This document shows, in pieces, positions 5,536 to 8,154 of a stretch of 8,154 bases of DNA. Below the pieces are notes generated by a model that did no database searches, was not told the DNA's origin, and was given only the letters and a program-made list of their open reading frames with translations. Positions within the stretch are counted from its first letter, which is position 1. Each line of letters starts with the position of its first letter. Location: NCBI GenBank assembly GCA_964354135.1, contig CAYGZA010000307.1:1-8154 (forward strand). Reading direction: 5' to 3'. This DNA comes from CAYGZA01 sp964354135 (lineage in GTDB: Bacteria > Planctomycetota > Planctomycetia > Pirellulales > Thermoguttaceae). A program made the position numbers and the translations under genes.

Positions 5536-5568
5536 AGGATGAAGGCGGAAGGATGAAGGATGAATGAG
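5534..5568 (+). repeat. GAAGGAT heptad array starting inside a stop codon
   Basis: Units GAAGGAT, GAAGGCG, GAAGGAT, GAAGGAT, GAATGAG in exact 7-base phase. The first two bases are the GA of the upstream gene's TGA stop codon (5533-5535). Further ATGA and TGA triplets follow in other frames. Confidence 0.85.
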
Positions 5569-5576
5569 GAACCTCG

Positions 5577-5624
5577 CCCCCAGCCCCAAACCCCAGCCCC
5601 TAACCCCTAGCCCCTAGCCCCGTG
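5577..5624 (+). repeat. C-rich heptad array (CCCCTAG family)
   Basis: Seven C4 or C5 runs spaced by two or three bases: CCCCAG, CCCCAAA, CCCCAG, CCCCTAA, CCCCTAG, CCCCTAG, CCCCGTG. Two units are 6-mers and the rest 7-mers. The opposite strand meets the G-quadruplex pattern, and this strand could form an i-motif. It occupies the place where a ribosome site for ATG 5629 should be, and none is seen. Confidence 0.9.
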
Positions 5625-5628
5625 TCCC

Positions 5629-6516
5629 ATGGTTCGCCGATTCGCTTCCGGCCTGGTGATTCCCGGCTGCTCGCAGCAGCGGCTGCGATCCCGAGGGGAC
5701 GGCTCCGTGCCGACCCTGTGGGATGGATTGGTCGGCCTCTGGGCGCCGGCGCTCGGCCCGACCGGGGCCACGCTCTTCGACTGGTCGGGTTACGCGAGCC
5801 ACGGCACGCTGGTGAACATGGAGCCGGCCGCGGACTGGGTCGCGGGCCGGCATCCGCCGGGCGGTTGGGCCCTCGATTTCGACGGCTCCAACGACCGCGT
5901 CAACTGCGGGGCTGCGGGAGTGCTGAATCTCACCGGGAGATTGACGATGGCGGCGTGGGTTACCTCGTCGCAGGCATGGAACCCGGCGAACAATAAGTAC
6001 CGGCCGATCCTCAAGAAGAACCCGAGCTACAGCGGTGCCGGCTGGGGGATCCACGTCTACGAACGCCAGCCCACCAACGCCGCCCAGTTGGAGGCATGGA
6101 CCAACAACGGCTCGGGGATGACCGCCGCCGTATACAACGTGCTATCCACGTGGGCCACCAACACGTCGTACCACGTTGTGGGAGCGTTCGACGGCACGCA
6201 GATGCGGCTCTACTGGAATGGCCGGACGGTGGCCAGCGCCGCCGCCAACCCGGCGGGCGACACACTCTCCCAGGAGCTTTGGCTGGGCAACACGACCTGG
6301 GTATCCGCTGCGGCCTGGCCGGGGCTCGTCGGCATGGTGGCGGTCTGGAATCGCTGCCTCGGGCCCACGGAGATCCAGCGGCTGTACCGGGATCCGTTTT
6401 GTCTGGTGCGGCGCGCGGGGGCAAGGCACGTCCGCATCCCCGTGCCGATCCCGCATGCGGGCGGCACCGTGTTCCGGAGCACGATATTCCACAGTTCCGC
6501 GCTCCAGGCGGCGTGA
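5629..6516 (+). CDS. LamG/concanavalin A-like virion protein
   Basis: 295 residues from ATG 5629. Residues about 32-255 show a LamG-like jelly-roll (Laminin_G_3 type): LWDGLVGLWAP (30-40), LFDWSGYASHGTL (49-61), WALDFDGSNDRVNCG (80-94), LTMAAWV (105-111), YHVVGAFDGTQMRLYWNGRT (181-200), LWLGN (217-221) and GLVGMVAVWNRCLGPTEIQRLYRDPF (232-257). The conserved FDG, Trp and closing VWNRxLxxxEIxxLYxDPF pattern is strong evidence for the fold, which usually binds carbohydrate or protein. A positively charged tail follows. In this setting it may coat the capsid or help adhesion to host surface sugars (inference). The start is uncertain: ATG 5629 has no ribosome site because C-rich heptads fill that place, while GTG 5707 (Val27) has GAGGGG eight bases upstream and would give a protein beginning just before the domain. 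Confidence 0.85.
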   Translation: MVRRFASGLVIPGCSQQRLRSRGDGSVPTLWDGLVGLWAPALGPTGATLFDWSGYASHGTLVNMEPAADWVAGRHPPGGWALDFDGSNDRVNCGAAGVLNLTGRLTMAAWVTSSQAWNPANNKYRPILKKNPSYSGAGWGIHVYERQPTNAAQLEAWTNNGSGMTAAVYNVLSTWATNTSYHVVGAFDGTQMRLYWNGRTVASAAANPAGDTLSQELWLGNTTWVSAAAWPGLVGMVAVWNRCLGPTEIQRLYRDPFCLVRRAGARHVRIPVPIPHAGGTVFRSTIFHSSALQAA

Positions 6517-6522
6517 GGAAGC

Positions 6523-6557
6523 GAGAAACGAGAGACGAGGGGCGAGAGTCGAGAACC
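6523..6557 (+). repeat. GA-rich heptad array
   Basis: GAGAAAC, GAGAGAC, GAGGGGC, GAGAGTC, GAGAACC in 7-base phase, six bases after the TGA stop of the LamG gene. Same purine family as at 1135-1183. Confidence 0.8.
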
Positions 6558-6561
6558 ACCG

Positions 6562-6617
6562 GCTGATAGCTGACTGCTGAAAGCTGACAGCCGATAGCTG
6601 ATAGCTGTGCGAGCGAC
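6562..6617 (+). repeat. GCTGATA-type heptad array
   Basis: Units GCTGATA, GCTGACT, GCTGAAA, GCTGACA, GCCGATA, GCTGATA, then GCTGTGC and a purine-type GAGCGAC, all in one 7-base phase. It ends two bases before ATG 6620, so the repeat itself occupies the ribosome-binding position. GAGCG is the only SD-like part. Confidence 0.85.
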
Positions 6618-6619
6618 CC

Positions 6620-7411
6620 ATGGCAGGACTATCCATCCCACTGAACGAAGTCGTCCACTTCGACGCGGTGACCCACAATCCGAGCACCGGAGCCGTCACC
6701 GACGCGGACAGCAGCCCGACGTGGTCGGTCTTCGAGGAGAACACCGACACGGCGATCCTGTCGGGGAGCATGACGAAGCGGTCCGCGCTGACGGGCGACT
6801 ACCGGGCGTCGTTCACGGCGTCGGCGGCCAACGGCTTCGAGCTGGGCAAGTTCTACAGCGTGGTCTGCCAGGCAACCGTCGTCGGGGTCACGGGGAAACT
6901 CGTGGCGATCGCCTTCCGTGTGACGGCGGAGGAGGCGACCGCCGGCTACGCGCCCCTGGATTCGAGCTACGACCCGGCCAAGACGGCGGCCCAGGCTTCC
7001 GTCTGCACCGAAGCGCGGCTTGCCAGGCTGGATGCCGACGTCTCCAGCCGGCTGGCGGCCTCGGCATACACGGCTCCCGACAACGCCGGCGTTCTCGCGA
7101 TCAAGACCAAGACCGACCAGTTGAGCTTCGCCGGCGCGGACGTCCGGGCCACGCTCGACGGCGAGACCGTGGCACTGGACGCGGACCAGCGGAACGCCCT
7201 GGCCGACGCCGTTCTCCGGCGCGACGTTTCCCAAGTCGAGGACACGGCCCCCGAGCACTCGCTCTGCTTCGCCGTGCTGGCAATGAGCGAGTCGAACACG
7301 GTGGACCACGCCGGCTCGTTGACGGTGTACAAGACGGACGGGGTGACGGAATTCGCCCGCAAGGAGCTGCTGACGGGCGAGAACGTGCAATTCGTCACCG
7401 GGATCCGATGA
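6620..7411 (+). CDS. Probable tail fibre/baseplate-like virion protein
   Basis: 263 residues from ATG 6620. Residues 1-105 look like a beta-sandwich of fibre N-terminal type: LNEVVHFDAVTHNPSTGAVT (8-27), DADSSPTWSVFEENTD (28-43), TGDYRASFTASAANGFELGK (58-77), YSVVCQATVVGVTGKLVAIAFRV. Such domains, BppU-like in character, attach receptor-binding proteins to virions. Residues about 120-165 are helical, with RLARLDADVSSRLAASAYTA (133-152), a shaft or coiled-coil-like linker seen in many phage fibre proteins. The C-terminal part (LCFAVLAMSESNTVDHAGSL, then TVYKTDGVTEFARKEL) is again strand-rich. I do not recognise a named family. The ribosome site is poor because GCTGATA heptads reach within two bases of the start. 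Position between the LamG gene and the beta-repeat genes suggests a surface or adsorption component. Confidence 0.7.
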   Translation: MAGLSIPLNEVVHFDAVTHNPSTGAVTDADSSPTWSVFEENTDTAILSGSMTKRSALTGDYRASFTASAANGFELGKFYSVVCQATVVGVTGKLVAIAFRVTAEEATAGYAPLDSSYDPAKTAAQASVCTEARLARLDADVSSRLAASAYTAPDNAGVLAIKTKTDQLSFAGADVRATLDGETVALDADQRNALADAVLRRDVSQVEDTAPEHSLCFAVLAMSESNTVDHAGSLTVYKTDGVTEFARKELLTGENVQFVTGIR

Positions 7412-7424
7412 AAGAAGTAGGCGT

Positions 7425-7459
7425 AGCGGCCGGGCTTGCCCGGCGCTCCCGGAAACCGG
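7425..7459 (+). repeat. REP-like GC-rich palindrome plus a second small hairpin
   Basis: GCCGGGC (7429-7435) and GCCCGGC (7438-7444) are perfect inverted arms. With one bulged G (7428) the stem extends to AGC (7425-7427) and GCT (7445-7447). Directly after, CCGG-AAA-CCGG (7449-7459) forms another inverted repeat that overlaps the GGAG ribosome site (7458-7461) of the next gene. This is the only gap longer than about 40 bases with no heptad repeats. Confidence 0.6.
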
Positions 7460-7468
7460 AGAGAAGCG

Positions 7469-7663
7469 ATGTATCGCGGCTTTCGCGATCTTCTGGCGTG
7501 GCTGTTCGGCTGGAAGCCGGCGGTAGTGGTGCTCGGGCCGTCCGGCGTGGAGGCGGGCGGGGTCTTCGTGACCGGCCGCTCTGCGGGCCTCGTCTACTCC
7601 ACGGGCCCCGCGGCGGGGCAACTCTTCACCACCGGGGCGACACGAGGACAGATCTATGGCTGA
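7469..7663 (+). CDS. Small protein with four C-terminal decapeptide repeats, 64 residues
   Basis: ATG 7469 with GGAGAG at 7458-7463 is preferred over an upstream TTG at 7436, which lies inside the palindrome. Residues 4-23 are hydrophobic and aromatic (GFRDLLAWLFGWKPAVVVLG), possibly amphipathic or membrane-touching. Residues 25-64 are four exact-length decapeptide repeats to the very C-terminus: SGVEAGGVFV, TGRSAGLVYS, TGPAAGQLFT, TGATRGQIYG. The shared pattern is [ST]-G-x-x-x-G-x-[VLI]-[FY]-x. Regular Gly turns with alternating hydrophobic positions suggest a small beta-solenoid or strand-turn fold, which is inference. I do not know the family. The gene overlaps the next one by 8 bases, so translational coupling is likely. 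In this neighbourhood it may be a minor virion or fibre-associated protein. Confidence 0.7.
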   Translation: MYRGFRDLLAWLFGWKPAVVVLGPSGVEAGGVFVTGRSAGLVYSTGPAAGQLFTTGATRGQIYG

Positions 7664-8054
7664 CGCGCAGGACATCCACGGCACGGTCTTCAAGAACGGC
7701 TCAGCGACGCTGCTGGCACGGGTCGTGGGAATGGCCGGCACGCCGGTCGCCCAGAGCGACGTCGCCGCCGCCAAGTACAGCATCTACCTGCTGGACGAGG
7801 ACGACCCCGATGGCCAAACGCCGGTCACCGGGCACACGAACGTCAGTCTTCCGGTTTCCGGAGTGATCTTCAATTCCCTCCAGATCGACGCGCTCTGGAC
7901 CAAGGATGCGGTGGGTTACAACTTCAAGCACGTGCTGGAGGTCGGCACCCAGCCGGCGTTCGCCGCGGCGGGACGGAGCTACCGGATCGTCTACGAGCTG
8001 ACACCGACCGCGGGCCAGGTGATCCTGGTCCGCTTCCGCGTCCACGCGATATGA
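7656..8054 (+). CDS. Beta-sandwich virion protein, possibly fibre-associated
   Basis: 132 residues from ATG 7656, which overlaps the upstream gene by 8 bases. GAGGA (7644-7648) inside that gene can serve as ribosome site. The pattern is all-beta: GTVFKNGSATLLARVVGMAG (9-28), KYSIYLLDEDDPDGQTPVTG (40-59), SLPVSGVIFNSLQIDALWT (64-82), YNFKHVLEVGTQPAFAAAGR (88-107), SYRIVYELTPTAGQVILVRF (108-127). The ending G-x-x-Y-x-[IV]-x-x-x-x-T followed by V-x-x-x-F-R-V is also seen in residues 76-104 of the protein encoded at 6620-7411, so the two may share a BppU-like fibre-anchoring domain. No enzyme motif is present. A structural role in the virion is likely from context only. Confidence 0.75.
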   Translation: MADAQDIHGTVFKNGSATLLARVVGMAGTPVAQSDVAAAKYSIYLLDEDDPDGQTPVTGHTNVSLPVSGVIFNSLQIDALWTKDAVGYNFKHVLEVGTQPAFAAAGRSYRIVYELTPTAGQVILVRFRVHAI

Positions 8055-8113
8055 GAACGAAGGGGCGAGGGAAGAGAACTGAGACTCCCCAGCCCCTAGC
8101 CCCTAGCCCCAAT
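8055..8113 (+). repeat. Purine heptads followed by C-rich CCCCTAG heptads
   Basis: Begins immediately after the TGA stop of the last gene with purine units (GAACGAA, GGGGCGA, GGGAAGA, GAACTGA). It continues as CCCCAG (8087-8092), CCCCTAG twice (8093-8106) and CCCCAAT (8107-8113). Four C4 runs give a G-quadruplex pattern on the opposite strand. The purine-then-C-rich order repeats that of 5534-5624. Confidence 0.85.
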
Positions 8114-8154
8114 ACCGTTCAAATAGTCATAACCACCGACTCCATAAAGGTTTT

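Noticed and set aside
5577..5624. Telomere-like repeat (CCCCTAA/CCCCTAG)
   Set aside because: The similarity to telomeric repeats is only in form. The tract is short, variable, internal to an operon and also contains 6-base units.
6629..7783. Long open frame on the - strand (384 residues)
   Set aside because: It spans two well-supported + strand genes and the palindrome gap, and has shadow-type Arg-rich composition.

Overview
This window is a piece of the late structural (head and adsorption) module of a tailed phage. It is probably a prophage or phage-derived block in a high-GC environmental bacterium. The G/C-rich codon use, the LamG-type virion protein following the capsid genes, and the style of the intergenic repeats resemble what I would expect in Planctomycetes (Pirellulales-like). 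That assignment is inference: there is no rRNA or housekeeping marker here. All eleven supported genes lie on the + strand in one closely packed array, consistent with a single late operon.

Layout: a portal protein, cut by the left edge (2-1171); a 60-residue DUF2292-like small protein (1237-1419); a prohead protease fused to a scaffold-like helical tail (1668-2636); a probable capsid decoration/cement protein (2762-3247); the major capsid protein (3427-4599); a small helical connector-like protein (4706-5011); a beta-rich virion protein of unknown role (5029-5535); a LamG/concanavalin A-like protein (5629-6516); a fibre/baseplate-like protein (6620-7411); a 64-residue protein ending in four decapeptide repeats (7469-7663); and a beta-sandwich protein overlapping it by 8 bases (7656-8054). 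No terminase, integrase, tail tube, tape measure or lysis gene is visible. The order portal, protease, decoration, capsid is the classic head order.

The most unusual content is between the genes. Eight of the nine gaps longer than about 40 bases are built largely from short tandem heptanucleotide repeats of a few related families: a purine family (GAGAGGC, GAGACGA, GAAGGAT), a GCTGATA/GCTGAAA family, and a C-rich family (CCCCTAG, CCCCTAA) with its G-rich complement (GGGGTCA). In several gaps they follow the order stop codon, purine or G-rich heptads, GCTGATA heptads, ribosome binding site, start codon. One family often passes into the next without losing the 7-base phase. In two genes the heptads begin inside or before the stop codon, and in the portal gene they encode the last eleven residues. 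The gaps before the protease and the major capsid gene carry heptads in inverted orientation and can fold into large hairpins. They resemble the STRR heptamers described in heterocystous cyanobacteria, but here they decorate a phage structural operon. The one long gap without heptads (7412-7468) has a GC-rich REP-like palindrome instead.

Functionally, the left half builds the procapsid (portal, protease/scaffold, decoration, capsid, connector). The right half looks like adsorption or surface-decoration proteins. The last 41 bases (8114-8154) turn AT-richer and hold nothing I can call.
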